57,123 nucleotides of DNA from Parabacteroides sp. Marseille-P3160. Its GTDB lineage: Bacteria; Bacteroidota; Bacteroidia; Bacteroidales; Tannerellaceae. Of the stretch, positions 35,740 through 44,633 are shown piece after piece. The position numbers and the translations under genes are program-made. The DNA lies in contig NZ_LT799418.1 in assembly GCF_900162725.1 (NCBI RefSeq), positions 1 through 57,123 of the forward strand, given 5' to 3'. The notes under the pieces are model-generated. The model had not been told where the DNA came from and did no database searches. It saw only the letters and a list, made by a program, of their open reading frames with translations. Numbering within the stretch: the first letter of the stretch is position 1; each line of letters starts with the position of its first letter.

Positions 35740-37533
35740 TCATCGTTCATCGTTGGTCATTTCCAAGAGCCGCCCCAAATCCTCCTCTTTCAGGCTGAGC
35801 CGTTTCTTATCGGGGGTAAACATCGGCAACTCGGAGAGCTGGTTGTCCAGCATGTATTCATGGAAAGAGCGTAGCAATTGCGACACCTCTTTCGACAAGG
35901 GTTCGGGCCGGTTGCTTTTCTGCTTCAGCCATTCGGATGCATAAAGATAGTTCAGATATAAGATCAGCCCGCGATCTTCCTCCCTCACGATATATGCCTG
36001 GTCCGTAGCGCGGTAAGAAGATGAAACCAAGAGGTAGAGGATCCGTAGATCCTCTGGCTTTTCTTTCCAATGCTTATACTGGTCCGCCAGATAATTTTCG
36101 GGTCCGAATGGCTGTGAGCTCCTTTTCTCTTCGAACGGGAGGCGGGCGAGCAATACTTTCAGCGAATCGGCCGTCAGGATCCCTGTAGTCGAATCGGGAG
36201 CCAACGTCGGGAGTTCGGAAACGTTCCGAGCCAGCATATAATCATGGAATGATTGCAAGGCGTTGCGATTCATCCGGATATTGACCGAATCGTTTCCTGT
36301 GCGGAGCCGTTCTTTGCCGTACAGATAGTTGATAAACAGTCCCCGCTGCCTTTGCTCTTCATCCGGGTATTGATAGACGGCGGGATAGGAATAAAAATAA
36401 GCCAGCTTGGTGAGGAAAGCGAAACCCTGGACGGGGTCCTCTTTCCAGAGTTGGTAATAGATGGGAATGGCTTGTTCGCGTTTCCCGTCCTTTTCCAATG
36501 TTTCGGCGCGGAAAACACTCAGTTTCCTAACCATACCGGCGGGCGGTTTCATGTTTTCCTCCGCGCGGTCGTACAGGAAGAAAGCCCGTTGGCGGTCATA
36601 GGTCCTGCCTAAGGCAGAACCCAGCAACATGCAGACCTCGGCGGAAGTCGTATCTTCCCGATAGGCCTTTTCCAGAAGGTCGATACTGTTGAAGAACGAC
36701 CCGGCGTAATAGCGGGAAGCGCCTCCATATTTGAGCGTCATATACGAAGAATCGCCGGCGGCAAGCAGCTGGGTATAGATCGTGTCCGCCTGCAAATATT
36801 CCTCATTGATATAATACCCCATACCCTTGTATTGCAGAAGGGTGCGGTTTGCCGGATTGTAAACCAACGCCGTATCGCAGATGGCGAGCGATTCCTGGGC
36901 CTGTTCCTTTCCATTCCGGAGTAGGATGTTGACAACCGCCGCAGCATAGAGGGGATTTTCCTTATTCAGGTTGAAAGCGTTTGAATAGGCAAAAAAGGCG
37001 GAGAGCGGATCCTGCAGTTTCAGGCAGCAGTTTCCCAATTCGTATTCGACTGCCGCATTCTCCGGAAAATGCCTTTGCAGGAATTCCAGTTGAATGACCG
37101 CTTCCGGATAATTTCCGCTCTGGTAATAGAGTTGGGCCAATTGGTAACGGGCAAAGAAATGACTGCTGTCGCGCTCCAGTACTTGTCTGAAATAGCGCTC
37201 GGCTTCGGTTGCCTTCCCTAAGGAGAGAGCCGCCCGCCCCAACGTAGAGAGTATCCCGAGGTTTGCCGTATCCAAAGTCAAGCAATACTGGTAAGTCCGG
37301 TAAGCCTTCCCGTAATCCAGTAAGTTTTCATAGTTTTTACCGACGGCAAGCATCAAGTCGATATTCATGGAGTCCGTTTTCGTCAGGCTGTCCGCCGTCA
37401 GGAGTACCGGGTCGAAGAACTTCTTCCATAACCACTCCCCGTCTCTTTTATTGGCTGCTTCCTGCCCTTGCAATGCGAGGACGGATAGGAGGCAGATACA
37501 CAAAAGGTAGTTGTATTTTCTCATATAACGCAT
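35740..37533 (-). CDS. Secreted tetratricopeptide repeat protein
   Basis: A 597-aa exported protein made almost entirely of TPR units. A signal peptide (LLCICLLSVLALQGQE) is followed by repeats such as AYRTYQYCLTLDTANLGILS, ATEAERYFRQVLERD, YQSGNYPEAVIQLEFLQRHF and DPLSAFFAYSNAFNLN. A charged C-terminal region contains two similar segments (SFHDYMLARNVSELPTLAPD and SFHEYMLDNQLSELPMFTPD). It is likely a periplasmic scaffold; partner unknown. Starts at 37533 or 37524 are equally plausible. It is separated from lolC/E by the palindrome at 37726-37824 and has its own -7 box. Confidence 0.85.
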   Translation of the reverse strand: MRYMRKYNYLLCICLLSVLALQGQEAANKRDGEWLWKKFFDPVLLTADSLTKTDSMNIDLMLAVGKNYENLLDYGKAYRTYQYCLTLDTANLGILSTLGRAALSLGKATEAERYFRQVLERDSSHFFARYQLAQLYYQSGNYPEAVIQLEFLQRHFPENAAVEYELGNCCLKLQDPLSAFFAYSNAFNLNKENPLYAAAVVNILLRNGKEQAQESLAICDTALVYNPANRTLLQYKGMGYYINEEYLQADTIYTQLLAAGDSSYMTLKYGGASRYYAGSFFNSIDLLEKAYREDTTSAEVCMLLGSALGRTYDRQRAFFLYDRAEENMKPPAGMVRKLSVFRAETLEKDGKREQAIPIYYQLWKEDPVQGFAFLTKLAYFYSYPAVYQYPDEEQRQRGLFINYLYGKERLRTGNDSVNIRMNRNALQSFHDYMLARNVSELPTLAPDSTTGILTADSLKVLLARLPFEEKRSSQPFGPENYLADQYKHWKEKPEDLRILYLLVSSSYRATDQAYIVREEDRGLILYLNYLYASEWLKQKSNRPEPLSKEVSQLLRSFHEYMLDNQLSELPMFTPDKKRLSLKEEDLGRLLEMTNDER

Positions 37534-37572
37534 GTTTTAAATCGAGCCTCTTTCTGCAATTTCTTTTGGAAA

Positions 37573-37592
37573 GGAAACCGTTTCCAAATCTA
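37573..37592 (-). promoter_or_regulatory. -7 element with overlapping palindrome for the TPR gene
   Basis: TAGATTTG (37585-37592, minus strand) fits the -7 consensus and runs into the palindrome GGAAACGGTTTCC (37573-37585), which would sit over the start point. No -33 TTTG at 19-21 bp. Operator function is a guess. Confidence 0.35.
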
Positions 37593-37725
37593 CGGTAATA
37601 TCGTAAAAAGAACTACATTATGCGGTTAACTTATGTTAACCGCCTTAAAGAAAAGCTCTACGCAGCCATTCCATGCGGTCTTTTATATTGTCAGAACAAT
37701 GAAGGCATCCGATGGCGATAATTGT

Positions 37726-37824
37726 AGAAGGTGTGTCAAAAGGGCCGTAAGGGAATTCCGTAGGGGCGAATTGCATTCGCCCCTACGGAATTCCCTTACG
37801 ACCGACCCTTTTGTCACACCTTCT
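37726..37824. repeat. REP-like family B, full palindrome of 99 bp
   Basis: Arms of about 46 bp run from AGAAGGTGTGTCAAAAGGG... to ...CCCTTTTGTCACACCTTCT, split by a 3-nt loop. The inner parts (GTAAGGGAATTCCGTAGGGG and complement) are perfect; a small indel separates the outer parts. It begins 7 bp after the stop of the ABC permease, so in RNA it would form a very stable terminal hairpin. Related copies lie at 26902-26925 (half) and 52181-52243. Confidence 0.85.
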
Positions 37825-37831
37825 CTTTCAG

Positions 37832-39058
37832 TTAATCTTTACGAAACCATTTTTTACTTAGATGGCGTACGGGATACCAGGCGGAGATAAAGCCGATAAA
37901 TAGTACGGTGAGGAAGGTGGTTATCAGGTCGGAGATTTCCACCTGCACCGGATAGGCATCTGTAATAAACGAGCCGCTTTGCCCCAGTTTGATCAGCCCG
38001 TATTTCTGCTGCAAGAGACAAAGCCCTACCCCTAATAGAAGCCCGATGATGGCGCCGAAGATGGAAATTAACCAACCCTCGAAAAGGAAGATCCGGTGGA
38101 TTAGCCGCTCGTTCGCCCCCATCGTACGGAGGATCTCCACGTCCGCCCGTTTTTCCAGCATCAGCATGGAGAGGGAGCCCACCACATTAAAAGTGGCCAG
38201 CATGAGGATAAAGCAGAGGATGAGATAGGTGATACCCTTCTCTACTTCCATCATCTTAAAGGAATCGGCCTGCTGTTCATAGCGGTCGAGCACGTCGTAC
38301 TCTTTTCCCAGGATGTCCGCGATCTTCCTCTTTGCCTGCAACAGATCCGCTTCCGGGCGGATCTTCAGCTCGACGGAAGAAACCTCTTTTTCATAATGGA
38401 ACAAGGAGCGTGCGACAGCGAGAGGGATCAAAACGTAATTATCGTCATAGACGGCCTGGTTGATGCAAAAGACACCGCCGATATAGGCATATTCCACGGA
38501 AAGGGAAGTCGCGACATTCGCTACGTTGACTTTTTCGTCCCGCTTGGGAGCGTACATTTCGAGCGGAGAAACAAAACCGGCGTTCACTCCAAGCGTGGAG
38601 GCGACACCGATCCCGAGCGTAGCATAACTCACATCGCCCTCCTGAAGGGCGAAACGCCCGTCGAAAATGGCACTGTCTATCTGCGCCAGCTCGTGGAAAG
38701 TCGAATCCACTCCCTTGATCGTTACGATTTCTTCCCGCTGCTGGTAGCGCAACAAAGCATTCTCCTGCAGTGTTTCACAGAAAAGGGAAACTTCCGGCAA
38801 TTCCTTTACTTTCCGAAAGGCATCGGCGGTCGGGTCGAAAACTTTCCCCGAAACGGGAACAACCTTCAACTCCGGGTCAAAACTGCTGAACATATCCGAA
38901 ACAAGTCCCCTGAAGCCGTTGAATATCGAAAGCGCGCAGACCAAAGCTGCCGTTGCGATGACGACGCCGCAAACGGCAACCATCGAAATGATGTTGATCG
39001 CATTATGCGATTTCTTGGCAAACAGGTATCGCCGGGCAATATAAAAGGAGAGATTCAA
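37832..39058 (-). CDS. Lipoprotein-releasing ABC permease (LolC/LolE, FtsX family)
   Basis: A 408-aa inner-membrane subunit of the LolCDE-type transporter that extracts lipoproteins for delivery to the outer membrane. N-terminal FYIARRYLFAKKSHNAINII and a first transmembrane helix lead to a large periplasmic domain (about 45-270). Three helices follow: ITYLILCFILMLATFNVVGS, LISIFGAIIGLLLGVGLCLL and LITTFLTVLFIGFISAWYPV. The ATPase is not in the window. Last gene of the aroQ-pyk-OMT-rbfA run, 7 bp after rbfA. Confidence 0.9.
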   Translation of the reverse strand: MNLSFYIARRYLFAKKSHNAINIISMVAVCGVVIATAALVCALSIFNGFRGLVSDMFSSFDPELKVVPVSGKVFDPTADAFRKVKELPEVSLFCETLQENALLRYQQREEIVTIKGVDSTFHELAQIDSAIFDGRFALQEGDVSYATLGIGVASTLGVNAGFVSPLEMYAPKRDEKVNVANVATSLSVEYAYIGGVFCINQAVYDDNYVLIPLAVARSLFHYEKEVSSVELKIRPEADLLQAKRKIADILGKEYDVLDRYEQQADSFKMMEVEKGITYLILCFILMLATFNVVGSLSMLMLEKRADVEILRTMGANERLIHRIFLFEGWLISIFGAIIGLLLGVGLCLLQQKYGLIKLGQSGSFITDAYPVQVEISDLITTFLTVLFIGFISAWYPVRHLSKKWFRKD

Positions 39059-39065
39059 GGGTTAT

Positions 39066-39401
39066 TTATTTTGATAACAATTTGTCGATATTGTCGACAT
39101 AATCCAGTGAATCATCGATGAAGAAGCTCAGTTCCGGTATCTTGCGAAGCTGCAAGCGCACCCGCTGCCCCAGGTCATACCGGATAGTCCTGGCGTTGGC
39201 CTCTATCGCTTTCAGCAGTTCCTCTCTCCTCTCCGGGGGAAAGATACTGAGGTAGACCCGCGCCACGCTCAGATCGGGACTGACGCGTACGGCGGTCACC
39301 GTAATTAGCGTTCCATGCATCGATTTCGCCTCTTTCAGGAAGAGATCGCCTAATTCTTTTTGGAGCAGACGTCCTATTTTATTTAATCTTGTACTTTCCA
39401 T
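39066..39401 (-). CDS. rbfA: 30S ribosome-binding factor A
   Basis: A 111-aa KH-like protein that helps mature the 16S rRNA 5' end and supports cold growth. Family features are RLNKIGRLLQKELGDLF at the N-terminus, VTAVRVSPDLSVARVYLSIF and the C-terminal LRKIPELSFFIDDSLDY. Length is normal. It lies 4 bp from the O-methyltransferase gene and 7 bp from lolC/E. Confidence 0.95.
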   Translation of the reverse strand: MESTRLNKIGRLLQKELGDLFLKEAKSMHGTLITVTAVRVSPDLSVARVYLSIFPPERREELLKAIEANARTIRYDLGQRVRLQLRKIPELSFFIDDSLDYVDNIDKLLSK

Positions 39402-39405
39402 CGTG

Positions 39406-40044
39406 TTATTTTTTCCATATCATTGTTAATCCGTCACGCAGGGGAAGAATCACTTTCTCTATGCGCGTATCCCTTTTAATTTTTTCATTGAACTCCAATA
39501 TCCCGGCCGTTTGCCCGTCGGTATGGGAGCCTTCTTCCACCACCTTCCCCGACCAAAGGGTATTGTCCGCTAAGATTAGTCCACCTTGGCGAAGACGGGT
39601 AAAAACCAGGTCGTAATAGTCTACATACTTCCGCTTATCCGCATCGATATAAATCAAGTCGAACGTCCCTTCCAACCGGGGAATGACTTCCATTGCATCT
39701 CCGAAATGCAGGCGGATCTTCCCTTTATCCGGCGAAGGATCGAGATATTTTCGGATGAAGTCTTCCATTTCGTCGTTTATCTCGATCGTGTCGATGCGCG
39801 CATCCTCTTCCAGGCCTTCCGCCATACAAAGCGTGGCATACCCCGTATAAGTCCCGATTTCCAGTACCCGTTCCGGGCGCATCATCCGGCAAAACATTTT
39901 CAGGACGCGTCCTTGCAGGTGGCCGGCAATCATCCTGGGGCGGAGCAGGTTCACATGGGCATCCCGGTTCAGGGCTTTCAGCAGCTCGCTTTCCTCATCA
40001 CTATGTGCCAGAAGATATTCCTCGATCCGCTCGGTTTCCATCAT
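39406..40044 (-). CDS. Family 3 O-methyltransferase
   Basis: A 212-aa SAM-dependent, probably metal-dependent O-methyltransferase (catechol/caffeoyl-CoA type). RVLEIGTYTGYATLCMAEGL is the SAM-binding motif I, IDTIEINDEMEDF motif II, FDLIYIDADKRKYVDYYDLV the metal-binding DADK motif, and GGLILADNTLWSGKV is conserved. The natural acceptor is unknown. Overlaps the end of pyk by 4 bp. Confidence 0.92.
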   Translation of the reverse strand: MMETERIEEYLLAHSDEESELLKALNRDAHVNLLRPRMIAGHLQGRVLKMFCRMMRPERVLEIGTYTGYATLCMAEGLEEDARIDTIEINDEMEDFIRKYLDPSPDKGKIRLHFGDAMEVIPRLEGTFDLIYIDADKRKYVDYYDLVFTRLRQGGLILADNTLWSGKVVEEGSHTDGQTAGILEFNEKIKRDTRIEKVILPLRDGLTMIWKK

Positions 40045-41501
40045 ATTTTCTTGAATGTCGGGAGCGAATATTCGTCGCCCGAATCCAATATTTTACCTAC
40101 ATTGTTGATTTCAAGGAAGGAGGTGCCTCCGCCTTCCCCGAAACTGCCGCTCAAATAGGCCACCATATCGTTGCGGGTAAGCCTCCCGATATTAATCAGG
40201 TCATTCAGTGCGCTGTAAAAATAACGGCGGCGGCTGTTGTCGTAGGGCTGGTAAACCGCCCAGACGCCATAGGAGAGGGAAAGCATGCGAGTCAGGTTGC
40301 TCCGGTAGCAGATGGCGAAGACGGTCGCCGGCCCGCGGAAAGCCGCCAGGTAACGGGCGGTACGGCCGGTATAACTGTCCGTGATAATCGCCCTTACATG
40401 CAATTTGGAGGAAGAGCGGACGGCCTGCTTGGCAAGGAAAGAGGTCACATCCAGGTCATTTCCTTCAATCGGCACCCGGATGTCGTTGGCCGATAACTTT
40501 GTCTTTTCCGCTTCGCGGATCACTTTCGTCATGGTCTGCACCGCTTCCAGCGGATATTTCCCATAAGCCGTTTCGCCGCTTAGCATCAGGGCGTCTGTCC
40601 GGTAGTAGATAGCGTTGGCGATGTCGGTTACCTCCGCACGCGTCGGACGCGGATTGGAAATCATCGAATGTAACATCTGAGTTGCCACGATAACCGGCTT
40701 CTTTACTTCGACACATTTGCGGATCAATACCCGTTGGATACCCGGTATCTTTTCGGCAGGCACTTCGATTCCCAGGTCGCCGCGGGCAATCATGATGCCG
40801 TAGGCGACTTCCAGTATCTCGTCAATATTATCCACGCCTTCTTGGTTCTCTATTTTGGCAATAATCTTGATCGGGCTATCATATTCGTCCAATATTTTCT
40901 GGATATCCAGCACATCCTGTTTATTCCGGACAAACGAGTGGGCGATAAAGTCCAGGTCATTTTTGATAGCGAAAATAATGTTATTGCGATCCTTTTCCGT
41001 CAAAGAGGGAAGGTTGATGCGTACACCGGGGACATTGACACTCTTGCGGCTGCCTACTGTAGAGTCATTCAACACCTCCGCAACCAGATAGTCGTCATGC
41101 TTCTCCCGGATAATTAATTCGGTTTCCCCGTCATCGATCAACATATCCCCGCCCACATGCATGTCGGCGATGAAACTCCGGTACGTGACGCTGATCGCTT
41201 CTTGGGTTGAGAGGCGGTCCGGGTCGCCATATATTTTGATGATATCTCCGCTCTTGAAAGAGAGGGGAGCTTCGCCGTCGATGGTCGTGGTGCGCACTTC
41301 CGGGCCTTTGGTATCCATCAGGATACCGATCCGGTTGGATACGGCGCGGACATTGTTTATAATCTTTGTGAACCCTTCTTCTTTCAGATGGGCCGAATTC
41401 ATTCGTACTACGTTCATCCCCGCATTGTAAAGGGAACGGATGAACGGTTCTTCGCAACGCTGATCTGAAATAGTTGCTACGATTTTTGTATGTTTCAACA
41501 T
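40041..41501 (-). CDS. pyk: Pyruvate kinase
   Basis: Transfers phosphate from phosphoenolpyruvate to ADP in glycolysis. The 486-aa protein shows KIVATISDQRCEEPFIRSLY, MDTKGPEVRT, the active-site segment IIAKIENQEGVDNIDEIL and the signature IMIARGDLGIEVPAEKIPGI. VIVATQMLHSMISNPRPTRA and DALMLSGETAYGKYP follow. The C-terminal regulatory domain is present. Second gene of the aroQ-initiated run; no strong promoter of its own was seen. Confidence 0.97.
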   Translation of the reverse strand: MLKHTKIVATISDQRCEEPFIRSLYNAGMNVVRMNSAHLKEEGFTKIINNVRAVSNRIGILMDTKGPEVRTTTIDGEAPLSFKSGDIIKIYGDPDRLSTQEAISVTYRSFIADMHVGGDMLIDDGETELIIREKHDDYLVAEVLNDSTVGSRKSVNVPGVRINLPSLTEKDRNNIIFAIKNDLDFIAHSFVRNKQDVLDIQKILDEYDSPIKIIAKIENQEGVDNIDEILEVAYGIMIARGDLGIEVPAEKIPGIQRVLIRKCVEVKKPVIVATQMLHSMISNPRPTRAEVTDIANAIYYRTDALMLSGETAYGKYPLEAVQTMTKVIREAEKTKLSANDIRVPIEGNDLDVTSFLAKQAVRSSSKLHVRAIITDSYTGRTARYLAAFRGPATVFAICYRSNLTRMLSLSYGVWAVYQPYDNSRRRYFYSALNDLINIGRLTRNDMVAYLSGSFGEGGGTSFLEINNVGKILDSGDEYSLPTFKKI

Positions 41502-41551
41502 AAAAAAAGCTTTTATCTAAATTAATAATATAAAGGAAACGGTTCTTTCCC

Positions 41552-41968
41552 CTACAGGAACGATTCGATCGCCAAGCGGTACGAATCCAAACCAAATCCA
41601 AGGATGACCCCTCTGCAGGCCGCCGATATCATGGATACATGACGGAAGGCCTCCCGGGCGTGTACATTCGAGATATGTACCTCGACAACCGGAGTATTTA
41701 CTCCCTTGATCGCATCATGTAAGGCGATAGAGGTATGTGTATAGGCACCGGCATTGAGTATGATCCCGTCATAATCGAAACCGGTTTCCTGTATCTTGTT
41801 AATCAACTCGCCTTCGATGTTACTTTGATAGTAGGAAATCTCGCATTCGGGATATCCTCCCCTTAGTTCTGCCAGATAGGTTTCGAACGCAGTACTTCCG
41901 TAAACTGCCGGTTCGCGTTTTCCCAACAGATTCAAGTTAGGCCCATTGATTATCTGTATCTTCTTCAT
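41552..41968 (-). CDS. aroQ: Type II 3-dehydroquinate dehydratase
   Basis: Third step of the shikimate pathway, in the cytoplasm. The 138-aa sequence starts IQIINGPNLNLLGKREPAVYG with the catalytic Tyr and Arg loop, contains SNIEGELINKIQE and ILNAGAYTHTSIALHDAI, and ends with EVHISNVHAREAFRHVS (active-site His, Arg). The start at 41968 (MKKIQIING) is preferred; 41977 would add three residues. A -7 box lies at 42024-42031. Confidence 0.96.
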   Translation of the reverse strand: MKKIQIINGPNLNLLGKREPAVYGSTAFETYLAELRGGYPECEISYYQSNIEGELINKIQETGFDYDGIILNAGAYTHTSIALHDAIKGVNTPVVEVHISNVHAREAFRHVSMISAACRGVILGFGLDSYRLAIESFL

Positions 41969-42023
41969 TTTTAGCATAAGTTTATTACCTTTGCCTGACT
42001 ATTTTCAAAATCGAAATATAGCG

Positions 42024-42031
42024 CAAAAGTA
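42024..42031 (-). promoter_or_regulatory. -7 element for aroQ
   Basis: TACTTTTG on the minus strand, 55 bp before the aroQ start, fits TAnnTTTG; no -33 TTTG at standard distance. On the opposite strand TACCTTTG at 41986-41993 could serve xerD, again without a good -33. Confidence 0.45.
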
Positions 42032-42114
42032 ATGATTTAATTTGGAACATAGAAGTTTAATCCGGTTACTTCATAGTGAAAAAAACAGTATGTTTCATTT
42101 CTCTTTAGGTACAG

Positions 42115-43035
42115 ATGAAAGAATCCGATAACATCATCAGGAAATATAAGCAATTCATCCTCTTGGAGAAGTCGCTTGCCTCAAATACAGTGGAGGCTTA
42201 TCTTCAGGATCTCGACAAGCTGCTTTCCTTTATTCAGTCGGAAAGGGAGAGCCGCCGCCCGGATCTGAGCCTGCAGAATCTCACCTATGGCGATTTACAG
42301 CAATTTGTCGCCCAACTCAAAGACCAGGGAATCCAGGCCCGCTCCCAGGCCCGGATCATTTCCGGCATCAAGTCGTTCTACTATTTCTTGCTGCTGGACG
42401 GATATGTAACTGCCGACCCGACTGAATTGCTCGAATCTCCCAAAATCGGCACCAAGATACCGGAAGTGCTGACCGTCGGTGAGATCAACGATATTCTGGA
42501 CAGCATCGACCTGTCCCAGCCGGAAGGGCAGCGCAACCGGGCTATGCTGGAGGTGCTTTATAGTTGCGGCCTGCGTGTTTCCGAACTGGTGACCCTCCGG
42601 TATTCGGATGTTTTTTTCGAGGAGGAGTTTATCAAGGTAGAGGGGAAAGGGAGCAAGCAACGGCTGGTTCCTATTTCACAACCGGCCCTGCATGAAATCA
42701 AAAACTATCTTTACGACCGGAATCTGGTAAAGGTCAAGAAAGGATTTGAAGATATCCTTTTCCTCAGCCGCCGGGGAACCGCACTTTCACGGATCATGGT
42801 CTTCCATATTATTAAGCAACAAGCGGAGCTGGCCGGTATTCGCAAGAATATCAGCCCGCATACGTTTCGCCATTCTTTCGCCACCCATTTGCTGCAAGGA
42901 GGAGCCGATCTCCGCGCCATCCAGTTGATGATGGGGCATGAGAGCATCAGCACAACTGAAATTTATACGCATATCGACCGCGAATTTCTCCGGGAAGAGA
43001 TCATCAATCACCATCCGCGAAACAGGAAGGGATAG
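42115..43035 (+). CDS. xerD: Tyrosine recombinase XerD
   Basis: A 306-aa Xer recombinase that resolves chromosome dimers at dif with XerC and FtsK. The SAM-like N-terminal domain (FILLEKSLASNTVEAYLQDL) leads to the catalytic domain. The catalytic residues appear in YSCGLRVSELVTLR (Arg), EGKGSKQRLVPI (Lys), SPHTFRHSFATHLL (His, Arg), MGHESISTTEIYTH (His, Tyr). Full-length and intact, unlike the more divergent integrase at 30628. It converges with the DUF4907 gene 10 bp away. Confidence 0.95.
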   Translation: MKESDNIIRKYKQFILLEKSLASNTVEAYLQDLDKLLSFIQSERESRRPDLSLQNLTYGDLQQFVAQLKDQGIQARSQARIISGIKSFYYFLLLDGYVTADPTELLESPKIGTKIPEVLTVGEINDILDSIDLSQPEGQRNRAMLEVLYSCGLRVSELVTLRYSDVFFEEEFIKVEGKGSKQRLVPISQPALHEIKNYLYDRNLVKVKKGFEDILFLSRRGTALSRIMVFHIIKQQAELAGIRKNISPHTFRHSFATHLLQGGADLRAIQLMMGHESISTTEIYTHIDREFLREEIINHHPRNRKG

Positions 43036-43045
43036 ATTGCCGGAC

Positions 43046-43387
43046 TCATTTGCAGGATTCAGGCTTTGATGTGAGCTTGGCGTAAACTTCTTCTTTAGAA
43101 ACCGAAAAATTTTCTTTTTTATTGATCCGCTCTAATACGAGTTGGCCTACAGCGCGGGCAGAAGTTTCGTCAGGGAAAGAGACGGAACGGTCGTAAGCCG
43201 GTATAGTCGGCTGATAGATCAGTCTTTTCTTGTTTATTGTGATCTGATATCCCCATCCGCCTTCTTCCAGCTGAAAGGTCTCTAATCGGGGCCCGCTGGA
43301 ATGCCGGATCCATAGATTCCCCGCCAGTAGAATAAGAAATGCCGTTAAGAGGAGCAAGGCCGTCTTTCTTCTTCTCTTAATATTCAT
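43046..43387 (-). CDS. DUF4907 small secreted/anchored protein
   Basis: A 113-aa protein with an N-terminal membrane segment (TALLLLTAFLILLAGNLWI) and a small domain matching DUF4907: GGWGYQITINKKRLIYQPTI, VSFPDETSARAVGQLVLERI and a final KEEVYAKL. Function unknown. The start at 43387 (MNIKRRR) overlaps the end of the Kelch gene by 11 bp, so the two are translationally coupled. Longer starts up to 43459 are unlikely because they lie inside the Kelch coding region. Confidence 0.7.
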   Translation of the reverse strand: MNIKRRRKTALLLLTAFLILLAGNLWIRHSSGPRLETFQLEEGGWGYQITINKKRLIYQPTIPAYDRSVSFPDETSARAVGQLVLERINKKENFSVSKEEVYAKLTSKPESCK

Positions 43388-44378
43388 CTTCATCATATTC
43401 ATATGGATGGAGTTCCCAAATATCGTCGAAGTAGAGCGTACCGCTTTTGCCGGTAGCAATAAATCCTCTTTCCCCGTTAGAGAAAGCCACGGCTAAACTC
43501 CGGGCGGTACCTTTGAATTTGGATACATTTACCCATAAGTCGGTGCTCGGTTCGTACCTCCAGGTATCACTGCGCACACTCCCACTCTCTCCGCATCCCA
43601 GATAAGCCTTACCATCTATAACAAAGGCGCAAGCATTCGTACGGACGATTGTATAGTCGTCATCATAATCATCATCGGAAGTGTTGGCTATGTCACGCAA
43701 TTGGGTCCAAGTGGCAGTCGAGGCGTTAAACTTCCAAAAGTCACTGACATAATCCCCGTTATTTTCCCCGCAACAAACATAGACTGTATTATCAATGGTA
43801 AAGCTTGTCGCCCCTCTCCGCTTGCTTCCCCCAATACTGACAATTTGCGACCAACTATTGGTTGAAGGGTTGAATGCATAAAAGTCTTTCAGGTAATTTC
43901 CATCATACCCACAGCCTATATATCCTTTACCATCGATTCCAAAACCAACAGCACCGGAACGAGCGGAACCGGGGAAATTACTTTTTTGTGTCCATGTATT
44001 CGAATTCGTATCGTATTCCCAGAAATCATTAAAATAAGTAGTATCATAATATCCGGTGCCTGAATATCCCTTTTGACCAATTGCAAAGGAAACGGCCAAA
44101 TTACGCGGCGTACCGGGGAAGTCGGCTTTTTGTGTCCAGAAATCCTGATCCATGTCGTATTCCCAAAGGTCATTCAACCATACCTTTCCGGTAAAACCAC
44201 AGACCAGATAGCCCTTGTTTCCAATTGTAAAAGAGGATGCGCCACTGCGGGTCAATCCGTCGAAATCGGATACTCGATACCATTTACCGATTAAATCATC
44301 ATCGTCGTCATCTGAGCAAGCTGAGAAAATGACAGGAAGTAGTATTAAGAGAAAAACTAAAGAATGTTTGTTTACCAT
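43377..44378 (-). CDS. Kelch-repeat beta-propeller lipoprotein
   Basis: A 333-aa surface lipoprotein with lipobox FSAC followed by an acidic run (DDDDDD). It contains six Kelch-type blades of the pattern GxxxGxG...LNDLWEYD...W, for example FTIGNKGYLVCGFTGKVWLN, FAIGQKGYSGTGYYDTTYFN and FGIDGKGYIGCGYDGNYLKD. The C-terminus is acidic (YEYDEDEY). Kelch propellers bind ligands or proteins; no enzyme motif is visible. It is coupled to DUF4907 and adjacent to the divergent DUF4270-barrel pair, suggesting a common surface role. Nothing was found in the 255-bp gap to 44634. Confidence 0.87.
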   Translation of the reverse strand: MVNKHSLVFLLILLPVIFSACSDDDDDDLIGKWYRVSDFDGLTRSGASSFTIGNKGYLVCGFTGKVWLNDLWEYDMDQDFWTQKADFPGTPRNLAVSFAIGQKGYSGTGYYDTTYFNDFWEYDTNSNTWTQKSNFPGSARSGAVGFGIDGKGYIGCGYDGNYLKDFYAFNPSTNSWSQIVSIGGSKRRGATSFTIDNTVYVCCGENNGDYVSDFWKFNASTATWTQLRDIANTSDDDYDDDYTIVRTNACAFVIDGKAYLGCGESGSVRSDTWRYEPSTDLWVNVSKFKGTARSLAVAFSNGERGFIATGKSGTLYFDDIWELHPYEYDEDEY

Positions 44379-44633
44379 TATCTAATGTATTACTGTTACT
44401 GTTTGGAAATACAAAAAAAGGAGGTGGCGGGTAAGTAAACAAATCGAATCGGTGGATTATCTGTTTTTGTCGTCCGGCAGGCTATTGCAACTGATTAATC
44501 AAATGAAGGATTTCCGAGAGAAGGCTAACGGGTTGAAACATGCCTTTAATAGAAAATAAAAAACCATTGGCAGGTAAGAGTTGGATAAAGTGAAGAGATA
44601 TCGGTCTTTTGTAATATTAATTCAATCGATAGA

